Shown one piece after another: positions 34,873-47,859 of a DNA stretch of 64,000 bases. How positions within the stretch are numbered: position 1 is the stretch's first letter; each line of letters opens with the position of its first letter. Position numbers and translations under genes: made by a program. Below the pieces are notes generated by a model. That model did not search any database and had not been told where the DNA came from. It was given only the letters and a program-made list of their open reading frames with translations. The stretch spans positions 1,364,001-1,428,000 of the forward strand of contig CANTAL010000021.1 of the NCBI GenBank assembly GCA_947650365.1, written 5' to 3'. The DNA comes from Chamaelirium japonicum (Eukaryota > Streptophyta > Magnoliopsida > Liliales > Melanthiaceae).

Positions 34873-37800
34873 GAGCAGGACTTCTTATCATTTCTCTCTT
34901 CGTTTATCTCTTCGTTCTCTTCTCTCTTCTTCTCTCTCTGCTGTCTTTGTTTTTCTTTTCGTTTTCTTATGACTTATCGATTGGGCACGACATGTTTGTG
35001 CTGCTAATGTATTATGAAATGGAAGAAAAAGAAAGAAGAGAATGAAGAGATAAACGAAGAAAGAAGAGAGAAGAAGTCTTGCTCCATTCTATTGGCCACA
35101 GGTATAGGTATGAAGTAAAAAGGATAACGGTCCTTTTAGGGTGGGGCATGTTTGACGACTCTCTCTTTATCCTATCTCATAATACATTATCAGTATGAAT
35201 ATATCGAGCCCAGCCGACTAGTCACAAGAAAATGGAGAGAGAAAGGAAGATAGAAGTGGAGTTTAGGAATTTAGATTCCTTCTTACGTCACACCTATACT
35301 CATGGCCAATGGACTGGAGTAGGACTTCTTCTCTCTTCTCTCTTCATTTATCTCTCCGTTCTCTTTTCTCTTCTTATCTCTCTTATGTGGAGTTTTGGAA
35401 TTTAGATTCCTTCTTACTTTACAGCTATACGCGTGGCCAATGGATTGGAGCAGGACTTCTTCTCTCTTTGTTTATCTCTCTGTTATCTTCTCTCTCTTCT
35501 ATCAACATTTCTCTCTTCGTTTTCTTGTGAGTGGTCGGTTGGGCTTGACATGTTCATGTTGATAACGTATTGTAAGAGAGAAGAGAACAGAGAGACAAAT
35601 AAAGAGAGAAGAAAGAAGAAGGTATGTTCCAGTCCATTCTCCATGGGTATTTGTGTGAAGTAAGAAGGAATCTAAATTCCAAAACTCCACTTCTCAATAA
35701 TATAATTAAATCTCTCAGTTCTCTTATCTCTTCGTCTATGGATTAGGGTTTCCCATAGATTGCTTAGGCCCTAAGTAAGCTTTCCCTATAAATAATATAC
35801 GACCTCTTTAGGGTGTGGCACGTTTGACGAATTTTTTTCTCCCATCTTATAACATGTTATCAATACGTATATGTCGAGCCCAGCTGACCAGCCGTAAGAA
35901 AACAGTAAGAGAAACGAAGACAGAAGTGGAGTTTTGGTATTTAGATTCTTTCTTACTTCACACTTATACCCTTGGCCAATGGACTAGAGCAAGATATCTT
36001 CCCTCTTCATTTATCTCTTTGTTCTCTTCTCGCTTCTTATCTCTCTTCTGTCTTCGTTAAACTCCACTTCTTCTCTATATAAACGGATAGAGAAACGAAG
36101 ACAGAAGAGAAAGAAAAAGATAGAAGAAAACGGAGAGATAAACGAAGAGAAAAGAGAAGAAGTTCTGCTCCAGTCTATTGGCCACGGGTATAGGTGTGAA
36201 GTTCTCTCTTTTTTCTTTATTTATCTCTCCGTTCTCTTCTCGCTTCTTATCTCTCTTTTGTCTTCGTTAAACTCCTCTTCTTCTGTCAATAAACAGATAG
36301 AGAAACGTAGATAGAAGTGTGGGAAGAAGAAAAAAGAGAACAGAGAGATAAACGAAGAGAAGAGTGAAGAAGTCCTTCTCTAGGCTATTGGCCATAGGTA
36401 TAGGTGTGAAGTAAGAAGGAATTTAAATTCCAAAACTCCACTTCTATCTTCGTTTCTCTTTCTCTTTTCTTGTGACTGGTCAGCTGGGCATGACATGTTC
36501 ATGCTGATAACATGCTACGAGATGGAAGAAAGGAAGAGCCGTTAAACATGCCCCACCCTAAAGGGGTCGTATATTATTTATAGGGTAAGCTTACTTAGGT
36601 CCTAAGCATTTTAAAGGAAACCTTAATCCATGGGAGAAGATAGAAGAGAATGGAGAGATTTAATTATATTATTTAAAAGTAGAGTTTTAGAATTTAAATT
36701 CCTTCTTACTTTACACCTATACCCGTGGTGAATGGACTAGAGTAGTACTTCTTCTCTCTTCTTTCTTTGTTTATCTCTCCCTTCTCTTCTCTCTTCTCTC
36801 TTCTTATTTTTTCTCACAACTTGTTATCAGCACTAATATATTGAGCCCAGCCGACCAGTCACCAAAAACCGGAGAGAGAAATAAAGACAGAAGAAAGAGA
36901 AAAAAAGATAAGAGAAAAAAGAGATAAATAATTTAAATAATATATTTAAATAATTTAGTTAAATTCTAAATGGTGGTCTGCTGGGATCGACATGTTCATG
37001 ATTATAACGTGTTGTAAGTAAAGAGAACAAGAGATAAGAGAATGGAGAGATAAATGAAGAAAGAAGAAAGAAGAAGTCCTCCTCTAGTCCATTATCCATG
37101 GGTATAGATGTTATGTAAAAACAAATCTAAATTCCAAAACTCCACATCTCAATAATATAATTAAATCTCTCCGTTCTCTTCTCTCTTCTCCCATGGATTA
37201 GGTTTTCTCATAGATTACTAAGGCCCTAAGTAAGTTTACCCTATAAATAATATACGACCCCTTTAGAGTGGGGCATATTTGACGGCTCTCACTTTCTTCC
37301 ATCTCATAATACGTTATCAGCACGAACATGTCGAGCCCAGTCGACTAGAAATAAGAAAAATAGAGAGACAAACAAAGAAAAAAGAAGAGAGAAGAGAACA
37401 GAGAGATAAACGAAGATAGAAGAGAGAACTTCACACCTATACCCATGGCCAATGGACTCGAGCAGGACTTCTTCTCTTTTCTCTTCGTTTATCTCTCTAT
37501 TCTTTTCTTTCTTCTGTCTTCGTTTCTCTCTTCATCTATTGAGAAAAGAAGTGGAATTTAACGAAGACAAAAGAGAGAGAAGAAGAGAGAAGAGAATGGA
37601 CAGATAAATAAAAAGAGAAGAGAGTAGAAGTCCTGCTCCAGTCAATTGGCCATGGGTATAGGTGTGAAGTAAGAAGGAATCTAAATTTCAAAACTCCACT
37701 TTTGTCTTCGTTTTTCTATCTATTTTCTTGTGATGGGTCGGCTGGGCTCGACATGTTCGTGCTGATAACGTATTATGAGATGGGAGATAGAGAGAGTCAT

Positions 37801-38780
37801 TAAACGTGCCCCACCCTAAAAGGATAGTATATTATTTATAAGGTAAGCTTACTTAGGGCCTAAGCAATCTATGGAAAAACCTAATCCATGGGAGAAGATA
37901 GAAAAGAACGGAGAGATTTAATTATATTACTGAGAATTAGAGTTTTCTCAATAGTATCATCTCAATGTTATTACGATTATTATAGTAAATTCTCGTCTCT
38001 CTTTGTTTTAATCAAACAATTAATTTAATTAAAAAAATTATAGTAACATTACTATGATAATCATAATAATGCTGAGAAGATAATATTGAGAAGTGATGTT
38101 TTAAAATTTAGATTCCTTCTTACTTCATATCTATACCCATGGTGAATGGACTGGAGCATGACTTCTTCTCTCTTCTCTTTTCGTTTATCTCTCCGTTCTT
38201 ATCTCTCATCTTCTTTCTCTTCTATCTTTGTTTCTCTCTCCGTTTTCTTATGACTAGTCGGCTGGGCTCGACATGTTCGTGTTGATAACGTATTGTGAGA
38301 TGGGAGAAAGAGAGAGCCAAGAACTATGCCCCACCCTAAAGGGGTCATATATTATTTTAAGGGTACGCTTACTTAGTGCCTAAGCAATCTATGGGAAACC
38401 CTAATCCATAGGAGAAGAGTGAAGAGAATGGAGAGATTTAATTATATTATTGAGAAGTTAAATTTTGGAATTTAGATTTCTTCTTACTTCACAACTATAC
38501 CCATGGCCAATGGACTGGAGCAGGACTTCTTCTCTCTTCTATCGTTGTTTGTCTCTCTATTCTCTTCTCTCTTCTTCTATCTTTTCTATCTTTGTTTCTC
38601 TCTCCATTTTCTTGCGACTTGTCGCTGGGCTCGATATGTTCGTGCATATATCGTGTTGTGAGATAGGAGAAAGAGAGAGCCGTTAAACATACCCCAGTCT
38701 AAAGGGGTCGTATATTATTTATAGTGTAAGCTTACTTAGAGCCTAAGTAATCTATGGGAAACCCTAATCTATGGGTGAGA
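34873..38780. repeat. Module array, right arm of the large inverted repeat
   Basis: Reverse-complement counterpart of 20.3-23.76 kb. Matching landmarks include 36075 with 22465 and 36965 with 21570. The same stretch is also mirrored by 58.2-60.4 kb. It is about 0.55 kb longer than its left counterpart between landmark A and 36965. No gene is seen. Confidence 0.82.
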
Positions 38781-38870
38781 TTCGACGGTGTATCTTTTAA
38801 TATTTGAACTTAGGGCTTAAGCAATTCGGGTGTGCCACTTCTTACTATCGAGCCCAGCCGACCAGTCGTA
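38781..38870 (+). repeat. Landmark A, copy 3
   Basis: Same sequence as 195-272, plus orientation, preceded by TTCGACGGTGTATC as in the inverted copy at 20205-20296. Confidence 0.8.
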
Positions 38871-39860
38871 TCTCTCTCTTCTGTCTTTTTTTATATCTTC
38901 GTTCTTTTTTCTCTTCTTCTCTCTCTTCTGTGGAGAAGAAGTCCTGCTCCAGTCCATTGACCATGGGTATAGTTGTGAAGTAAGAAGGAATCTAAATTCC
39001 AAAACTCCTCTTCTGTCTTTGTTTCTCTCTCCGTTTTCTTGAGACTGGTCGGCTGGGCTCGATATATTCGTGCTGATAATGTGTTGTGAGATGGGAGAAA
39101 GAGAGAGCCGTCAAACGTGCCCCATCCTAAAGGGGTCATATATTATTTATAGGATAAGTGTTATGAGATGAGAGAAAAAGAGAGCCGTAAATGTGCCCCA
39201 CCCTAAAGGGGTCGTATATTATTTATAGGGTAAGCTTACTTAGGGCCTAAGGAATCTATGGGAAATCCTAATCCATGGGTGAAGAGAGAAGTTTGACGGC
39301 TCTCTCTTTCTCCCATCTTACAACACTTTAATTACTAAACATAATTATTAAATTATTTAAATTATTTAATAATTAAAGAATTAATTAATTTAATTTAAAA
39401 AATTATAGTAACATTATAATGATAATCATAATAATATTGAGATAATACTATTGAGAAGTGGAGTTTTGGAATTTAGATTCCTTCTTACTTCACACCTTTA
39501 TCCATGGCGATAATCAATTATATATAATTAAATATTTATAAGGTAAGTTTACTAATTAAGAGAATTAATTCAATAATTATTTAAATAAATGATTAAAACG
39601 ACCCCTTTAGGGTGGGGCACGTTCGATCGGATGGCTGTCCACCATCGGATCTCTCCCATGGTTTAGGGTTTTTCATAGATTGCTTAGGCCCTAAGTAAGT
39701 TTACCCTATAAATAATATACAAGCCCTTTAGGGTGGGGCACGTTTGACAGCTCTCTCTTTCTTCCATCTCATAACGCATTATCAGCGCGAACATGTCGAG
39801 CCTAACCGACCAGTCAAAAGAAAACGGAAAGAGAAACGAAGACAGAAGAGAGAGAAGAAG
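38871..39860. repeat. Module array with landmark K
   Basis: Minus then plus modules, an AT border near 39410-39450, landmark K at 39509-39597, and a plus module with the GCGCGAACATGTC variant near 39790. This is a reverse-complement counterpart of 19.2-20.2 kb. Confidence 0.82.
39509..39597 (+). repeat. Landmark K, copy 3
   Basis: AATTATATATAATT palindrome and flanks in the same orientation as 1104-1190. Mirrors 19495-19583. Confidence 0.75.
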
Positions 39861-40328
39861 ATATAGTTAAAAAATAATAATTTTAAAAAATTTGTTATGT
39901 AATTAAATATTTAATTTTTTTTATTAAATTATGAAATATTAATTGAAATAAAAAAAATTTTTAATTATTTAATTAAGTAATATAATAAAATAATAATTCA
40001 ATAACTATTTTCTTGTTATTTAAATAATAAATTAATTTTTTAAATATATAAATCGTAAAATATTTTTTTAAATAACTTAATTTTTTTAAAATAATCAAAT
40101 TAATATTTATTTATTTTAAAATTTAAATAATAAATAAATTATTTAAATAATATAAATATTTAGTTATATAGATAATTAAATATTTATTTAATTATTTAAC
40201 TATTTAATTTATTAAAATAATTAAATTAATTAAATAATAGGAAGTAAAAAAGAAAGATGAGGCACACCCGAATTTTTTGTTTTAAAAATAATTTATATTT
40301 TTCTTTAAAAAATTTAAAATATTATAAT
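39861..40328 (+). repeat. Short AT-rich core 3
   Basis: About 468 bp of A/T sequence with the AGGAAGTAAAAAAG and GGCACACCCG tail. Mirrors 18761-19225. Confidence 0.8.
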
Positions 40329-40496
40329 TGTTATAATATCGTTCGATCGGATGGTTATCCACAGTCGGATCGCTCCCTTAGATTAGGGTTTCTTTTAGAT
40401 TGCTTAGGCCCTATGTAAGCTTATCCTATAAATAATATACGACTCCTTTAGGGTAGAGCACATTTGATGGCTCTCTCTTTCTCCTATCTCATAATA
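40329..40496 (+). repeat. LTR-like element copy, complete (168 bp)
   Basis: Starts TGTTATAATATCG, with TATAAATAATATACG near 40427 and a TTAGGGTTT telo-box near 40385, and ends before CGTTATCAGCATGAAC. Mirror copy of 18593-18760. Confidence 0.78.
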
Positions 40497-42258
40497 CGTT
40501 ATCAGCATGAACATGTCGAGCCCAGCCGACCAGTCACAAGAAAACGAAGAGAGAAACGAAGACAGAAGAGAGAGAAGAAAAAAGAAGAAAACAGGGAGAT
40601 AAATAAAGAAAGAAGTAGTCCAGCTCTAGTCCATTAACCTCCGGTATAAGTATAATGTAAGAAATAATCTAAATTTCAAAACTCCACTTCTCAATCTTTA
40701 TATGAGCCCTTTAGGGTGGGGCACGTTTGACGGCTCTCTTTTTCTCTATCATATAATACGTTATCAACAGGAATATGTCGATCCTAGCCAACTAATCATA
40801 AAAAAACAGAAAGAGAAAGGAAGACAGAAGAGATAAAAGAAAAGAGAAGAGAATAGGGAGATAAACGAAGAGAAAAGATAGAAGAAGTCCTGCTCCAACC
40901 TATTGGCCATGGGTATAGGTGTGAAGTAAGAAGAAATCTAATTAAGGTGGGGCATGTTTGATGGCTCTCTCTTTCTCCCATCTTACAACACATTATCAAC
41001 ACGAATATATCGAGCCTAACCGATTAGTCATAAAAAAATAGAGAGAGAAACAAAGACAGAAGAGAAAGAAGAAGCGAGAAGAAAACAGAGAGATAAATGA
41101 ATAGAGAAGAGAGTAGAAGTCCTGCTCCAGTCTATTCACTATGGGTATAGGTGTGTAGTAAGAAGGAATATAAATTCCAAAACTCCACTTCTTAATAAAA
41201 TAATTAAAGCTCTCCGTTCTCTTCTCTTTTCTTCTATGGATTGGGGTTTACCATAGATTGCTTAGGCCCTAAGTAAGCTTACCCTATAAATAAAATATGA
41301 CCCCTTTAGGGTAGGGCACATTTGGCGGCTCTCTCTTTCTCCCATCTTACAAAATATTATCAGTACGAACATGTCTAGCCCTACCGACCAGTCATAAGAA
41401 AAAAGAGAGAGAAACAAAGACAGAAAAGAGAGAGAAGAGAACTAAGATATAATTATTTAAATAGTCTCTTCTCACACGGGTATAGGTGTGAAGTAAAAAG
41501 GAATCTAAATTTCAAAACTCCACAAAAGAGAGAAGAAAAGAGAAGAGAACGGAGAGATAAATGAAGAGAGAAGAAAGAAGAAGTCCTGCTCCAGTCTATT
41601 GGCCACGGGCATAGGTACGAAGTAAGAAAGAATCTAAATTCCAAAATTCCACTTTTTAATTTATATACGACCCATTTAGGGTGGGGCATATTTGACGACT
41701 CTCTCTTTCTCCCATCTCATAATACTTGATCAAGACAAACTTGTCGAGCCCAGCCGACCAGTCATAAGAAAATGGAAAGAGAAACAAAGACAAAAGAGAG
41801 AGAATAAGAGAGAAGAGAACATAGAGATAAACAATGAAAGAAGAGAGAAGAAGTCTTGCTCCAGTCTATTAGTTACTGGTATAGTTGTGAAGTAAGAAGG
41901 AATCTAAATTCCAAAACTCCACTTCTCAATAATATAATTAAATCTCTTTGTTCGCTTCTTTCTTCTCCTATTGATTAGGGTTTCCCATAGATTTCTTATA
42001 GCAAAAAATTATAAATAATTTTTATAGCAAAAAATTCATTGAGAAGTGGAGTCTTGGAATTTTGATTCCATCTTACTTCACAAGTATACCCATGGTGAAT
42101 GGACTGGAGCAAGACTTCTTCTATCTTATCTCTTCGTTTATCTCTCCGTTCTCTTCTCTCTCGTTCTCTCTCTTCTATCTTCGTTTCTCTCTCCTTTTTT
42201 TATGACTCGTCCATTGGGTTTGACATTTTCGTACTGATAACGTGTTGTGAGATGGGAG
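40497..42258. repeat. Module array, includes empty site for the solo LTR
   Basis: Mostly plus-oriented modules. The polypurine tract at 40561-40620 is the reverse complement of the flanks of the solo LTR and has a single TAAAT at 40600-40604. Landmarks near 40930 and 41455 match 17330 and 16795. Confidence 0.87.
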
Positions 42259-42438
42259 ATTGTATATTTATTTTATTTATATCAATTAATATTTTTTTAA
42301 ATATTATAAAGTATATCATTTTTTAAAATTTTAAATAGTATTATCTCAATGTTAATATTTAAATATTTAATTATAAAATATTTCATATTTATTAAATAAT
42401 TTATATAAATTTATGAGCATAAAAAATATTATATTTCT
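42259..42438 (-). repeat. Landmark D, copy 4
   Basis: Inverted AT-rich insert, mirror of 15618-15797. Confidence 0.8.
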
Positions 42439-44687
42439 CTTCTTCTCTCTTCATTTATCTCTATGTTCTCTTCTCTCTCTTTTGTCTTCGTTTCTCGCAT
42501 CGTTTTCTTGGGACTGGTCGGCTGGGCTCGATATGTTCGTGCTGATAACGTGTTGTGCGAAGAGAGAAGAGAATAAAGAGATAAATAAAGAGAAAAGAAA
42601 GAATAAGTCTTACTCCAGTCCAATCGCCAAGGGTATAGGAGTGAAGTAAGAAGGAATCAAAATTTCAAAACTCCACTTCGCAATAATATTATTAAATATC
42701 TCTGTTGTCTTCTCTCTTCTCCCATGAATTAGGATTACCCATAGATTCCTTAGGCCCTAAGTAAGCTTACCCTATAAATAATATATGACCCCTTTACGGT
42801 GGGGCATATTTGATGGCTCTCACTTTCTCCCATCTTATAATTCATTATCAGCACAAACATGTCGTGCCCAGTCGACCAGTCGCAAGGAAACGAAGAGAGA
42901 AACGAAGATAGAAGAGAGAGAAGAAAAGAGAAAAGAATAGAGAGATAAACGAAGAGAGAAGATAAAAGAAGTCCTACTCCAGTCCATTCGCCATGGGTAT
43001 AAGTGTAAAGTAAAAAGGAATCTAAATTCCAAAACTTCACTTCTCAATAGTATCATCTCAATATTATTATGATTATCATAGTAAATTCCAAAACTCTCTT
43101 TATTTTAATTAAAAGATTAATTTAATTAAAAAAATTATAGTAATATTATCAGCACAAAAAAAGAAGAAGTCCTGCTCCAGTCCATTGGCCATGGGTATAG
43201 GTGTGAAGTAAGAAGGAATCTAAATTACAAAACTCCACTTCTCAATATTTATATGACCCTTTTAGGGTGGAGCACGTTTGACGGCTCTCTTTTTCTTCCA
43301 CCTCACAATACATTATCAGTACGAATATGTCAAGCCAAGCCTGCCAGTCAAATTAAAGAAATGAAGCCAGAAGAGAGAGAAGAAAAGAGAAGAGAAAATA
43401 AAGAAAGAAACAAAAAAAGAAGAGAGAGAGGAAGAGAGAAGAGAATAAAGATATAAACGAAGAGATAAACGAAGAGAGAAGAAGTCCTGCTCCTATCCAT
43501 TAGCCACAAATATAGGTGTGGAGTACTTAGAAGGAATCTAAATTCCAAAATTCAACTTCTCAATATTTATACAACCCCTTTAGGGTGGTGCATATTTGAC
43601 GGCTCTCTCTTTCTCCTATCTCACAACACGTTATCAGTGCAAACATGTCGAGCCCAGCCGATCAGTCACAAGAAAATGGAGAGAGAAATGAAATTAGAAG
43701 AGAGAGAACAAAAGAGAAGAGAACAGAGAGATAAACAAAGAGAGAAGAAAGAAGAAGTCCTACTCCAGTCCAATGGCCACGGGTCTAAGTGTGAAGTAAG
43801 AAGTAATCTAAATTCAAAAACTCTGTTTCTCAATAATATAATTAAATCTCTCTATTCTCTTCTCTCTTCTCCTATAGATTAGGGATTCCCACAGACTGCT
43901 TAGACCCTAAGTATGCTTACTCTAAAAATAATACATAATATACGACCCCTTTAGGGTTGGTCATGTTTAATGGCTTTCTCTTTCACCAATCTCACAACAC
44001 GTTATCTGCATGAACATGTCGAGCTTAGCTGACCAGTCATAAAAACATAGAGAGAGAAACAAAGACATATGTAAAGTTTTGGAATTTAGATTCCTTTTTA
44101 TTTCACACCTATATCCATGGCCAATGAATTGGAGCAGGACTTCTTCTCTCTTCTTTCTTTATTTATCTCTCCGTTCTCTTCTTTCTTCTTCTCTCTCTTC
44201 TGTTGAGTTTTTGAATTTAGATTCCTTCTTACTTCACACCTATACCCATAGCCAATAGACTAGAGTAGGACTTCTTCTCTCTTCTTTTTTTGTTTATCTT
44301 TTCATTCTCTTCTCTCTTCTTTTCTCTTCTGTCTTCGCTTCTCTATCTATTTTCTTATAACTGGTCGGCTGGGCTCGACATGTTCATACTGATAACGTGT
44401 TGTGAGATGGGAGAAAGAGAGAGCCATCACACGTGCCTCACCCTAAAGAGGTCATATAAATATTAAGAAGTAGAGTTTTGGAATTTAAATTACTTCTTAC
44501 TTCACACATATACCCGTGGCTAATGGATTGGAGCCGGACTTCTTCTCTCTTCTCTCTCCATTTATCTCTTCATTCTCTTCTCTCTTTTTCTCTCTCTTTT
44601 ATTTTTGTTTCTCTCTCCGTTTTCTTATGACTAGTCAGTGGGGCTCGATATGTTAGTGCTGGTAACATATTATGGGAAGAAAGAAGA
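42439..44687. repeat. Module array
   Basis: Minus then plus modules, with an AT border at 43075-43150 (mirror of 14900-15020) and both long and short module types. The open frame at 42750-43040 on the minus strand is a linker plus polypyrimidine read-through and not a gene. Confidence 0.85.
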
Positions 44688-44750
44688 GAACCTAAATAAA
44701 ATAATATAAATCTCTCTAGTTTTAATAATTAAATAGAAGTATGTTCTTAT
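44688..44750 (-). repeat. Landmark H, copy 2
   Basis: TCTCTCTAGTTTTAATAATT with flanks; mirror of 13305-13365. Confidence 0.75.
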
Positions 44751-46209
44751 CTTTTCTTTCTTCTGTGAAATTTTGGAATTTAGATTCCTTATTAATTCAC
44801 ACCTATACCTGTAGCCAATAGACTAGAGCAGGACTTCTTCTCTCTTCTCTCTTTGTTTATCTATATGTTCTCATCTTGATTCTTCCCTCTTTTCTCCATT
44901 CTCTTCTTTCTTCTTCTCTCTCTACTGTGGAGTTTTGTAATTTAGATTCTTTCTTACTTCATACCTATACCCGTGGCCAATGAACTGGAGCAAGACTTCT
45001 TCTCCCTTTCTCTCTTCGTTTATCTCTCTGTTCTCTTTTCTCTTCTACCTAAATAATTTACTTAAATAATATAATTATTTAATTAAGAGAGAAACTAAGA
45101 TAGAAGAGAGAGAAGAAAAAATAAGAGAAAAGAGAGATAAATAAGGAGAGAAGAGAGAAGAAGTCATTCTCCAGTCCAATTTCCATGGGTATAGGTGTGA
45201 AGTCAGAAGGAATCTAAATTCTAAAACTATACAAAAGAGAGAGAAGAAAAGAGAAGAGAATGGAGAGATAAACAAAGAAAGAAGTAGAGTTTTGGAATTT
45301 AGATTCATTCTTACGTCACACTTATATCCATGGACAATGGACTGGAGCATGACTTCTTCTCTCTTCTCTCTTTATTTATCTCTTCGTTCTCTTCACTTTT
45401 CTACTCTCTTTTCTGTGGAGTTTTGAAATTTAGATTCCTTTTTACTTCATACCTATACCCGTGGCCAATGGACTGGAGCAAGACTTCTTCTCCCTTTCTC
45501 TCTTCGTTTATCTCTCTATTCTCATCTTACTTTTACCTAAATAATTTAATTAAATAATATAATTATTTAATTGAGAAAGAAACTAAGATAGAAGAGAGAA
45601 AAGAACAGAAAGATAAATAAAGAGAAAAGAGAGAAGAAGTCCTGCTCTAGTCCATTCACCATGGGTATAGGTGTGAAGTAAGAATGAATAAAAATTCTAA
45701 AATTACACAGAAGAGAGAGAAGAAGAGAGAAGAGAACGGAGAGATAAACGACGATAGAAATGGAGTTTTGGAATTTAGATTCCTTCTTACTTCACACCTA
45801 TACCCGTGGATAATGGACTGGAGCAGGACTTCTTCTCTCTTCTCTCTTTGTTTATCTCCCCATTCTCTTCTTTCTTCTTCTCTCTCTTCGATCTTTGTTT
45901 CTCTCTCGGTTTTCTTATGACTGGTCGGCTGGGCTCAATATTTTTGTACTGATAACATGTTATGAGGTGGGAGAAAGAAAAGAATAGAGAGATTTAATTC
46001 TATTATTGAGAAGTAGAGTTTTGGAATTTAGATTCCTTCTTACTTCATACCTATACCCATGGCAATGGACTGGAGCAGGACTTCTTCTCTCTTCTCTTTT
46101 CGTTTATCTCTTCGTTCTCTTCTCTCTTCTTCTCTCTCTTCTGTCTTTATTTCTCTCTCCGTTTTTTGTTGACTGGTCGGTTGGGCTCTATATGTTCGTG
46201 TTGATAACG
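44751..46209. repeat. Module array
   Basis: Orientation alternates. The segment with AATAATATAATTATTTAATT occurs twice here (about 45050 and 45536), against three copies in the mirrored 11.9-13.0 kb stretch. No gene is seen. Confidence 0.82.
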
Positions 46210-46435
46210 TGTAGTTAGATAGGAAAAAAAGAGAGTCGTCAAACGTTCCCCACCCTAAAGGGGTCGTATATTATTTATAGTGTAAGCTTACTTAGGGACT
46301 AAGCAATCTATAGGAAAAGGGTCGTATATTATTTATAGGGTAAGCATACTTAGGGCCTAAACATTCTATGGGAAACCATAATCCATGGGAAAGATCCGAC
46401 GGTAGATAGCCATCTTATCGAACTATCTTATAACA
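46210..46435 (-). repeat. LTR-like element copy, complete, with internal duplication
   Basis: A 226-bp copy whose GGGTCGTATATTATTTATAG segment is present twice (near 46260 and 46320). Mirror of 10904-11129, which shares the duplication. Confidence 0.7.
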
Positions 46436-47310
46436 GTAGTAATGTTTTAAATTTTTTTAAAGAAAAATATAAATTATTTTTAAGATAAAAATTCAGGTTA
46501 TTCATCTTACTTCTTTACATCCTAATATTTAATTAATTTAATTAGTTTAATTAATTAAATAATTAAATAAATATTTAATTATCTATATAATTATATAACT
46601 AAATTATTTAAATAATTTATTTATTATTTAAATATTAAAATAAAAAAAATTTATTAAATTATTTTAAAAAATATTATGTTTTTTTAAAAAATATTTTATT
46701 ATTTATATATTCAAATAATTAACTAATTATTTAAATAATAAGTAAATAGTTATTGAATTATTTTTTAATTCTATTACTTAATTAAATAAATAAATTTTTT
46801 TTAATTAATATTTCAAAATTTAATAAATTAATTATTTAATTATATAATGATATAATTAATTATTTTATTATTATTTATTAGCAAAAAAATTATTTAATAA
46901 TTAAATTATTTATTTTTTTTAGTAAATATTATATTTAATATATTTATTCACTAAATCAGTTTTTAAATATTTAAATAATTAACTAATTATTTCATTATTT
47001 AAAAATAAAATAATATTTGAAAAAATAACTTATAAAATAAATTAATTAATTAATTATATTATTAAATCAATATTTCTTTATTTAATAATTTAAATAAATA
47101 AATTGTTATATAATTTAATTATTTAGTTATATAATAATAAATAAATAAATAAAATAATTAAATAAGTTAAAAATTAAATTTTTTACTCAGAAATTAATTA
47201 TTAAATTATTTAAATTATTAAATTATTTAAAGTATTAAATTGTTTAATAAGTAAATAAATGATTCATTTAATTAAAAAAAATTTAATAACATTACTATGA
47301 TAATCATAAT
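46436..47310 (-). repeat. Long AT-rich core 3
   Basis: About 875 bp of A/T sequence, inverted tail on the left and the TATGATAATCATAATAATG border on the right. Mirror of 10010-10903. Confidence 0.85.
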
Positions 47311-47671
47311 AATGTTGAGATAATACTATTGAGAAGTAGAGTTTTGGAATTTAGATTCCTTCTTACTTCACACCAATACCCCTGGCCAATGGTCTTGAGC
47401 AAGACTTCTTCTTTATTCTCTCTTTATTTATCGCTCCGTTCTTTTCTCTCTTATTCTCTATCTTCTGTGAAGTTATGAAATTTAGATTCCTTTTTACTTC
47501 ACATCTATACCTGTGGCGAATGGACTGGAGTAGGACTTCTTCTCTCTTCTCTCTTTGTTTATCTCTCTGTTCTCTTCTCACTCCTTCAATCTCTTCTGTT
47601 TTTGTTTCTTTTTATGTTTTTCTGAGACTGGTCTGCTGGGCTCGATATGTTTGGACTGATAACGTATTGTA
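47311..47671 (-). repeat. Module array, minus
   Basis: Reverse-complement counterpart of 9656-10009: two linker-plus-polypyrimidine units and a PBS-flank. Confidence 0.8.
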
Positions 47672-47859
47672 AGATAGGAGATTACTTATATATTTTATTT
47701 ATTTCAATTATTATTTCTTTAAATATTATAAAGTATATTGTTTTTTTAAATATTTAAATAGTATCATCTCAACGTTATTATTTAAATATTAAATTATAAA
47801 CATTACATAATTATTAAATAATTTATATAAATTTATGAGTATGAAAAATATTTTATTTC
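47672..47859 (-). repeat. Landmark D, copy 5
   Basis: Inverted AT-rich insert, mirror of 9475-9655. Confidence 0.8.

Noticed and set aside
32184-40496. A complete two-LTR TRIM element between successive plus LTR-like copies.
   Set aside because: Intervals are several kb of mixed-orientation modules, with no target duplications or polypurine tract placed directly before the second copy.
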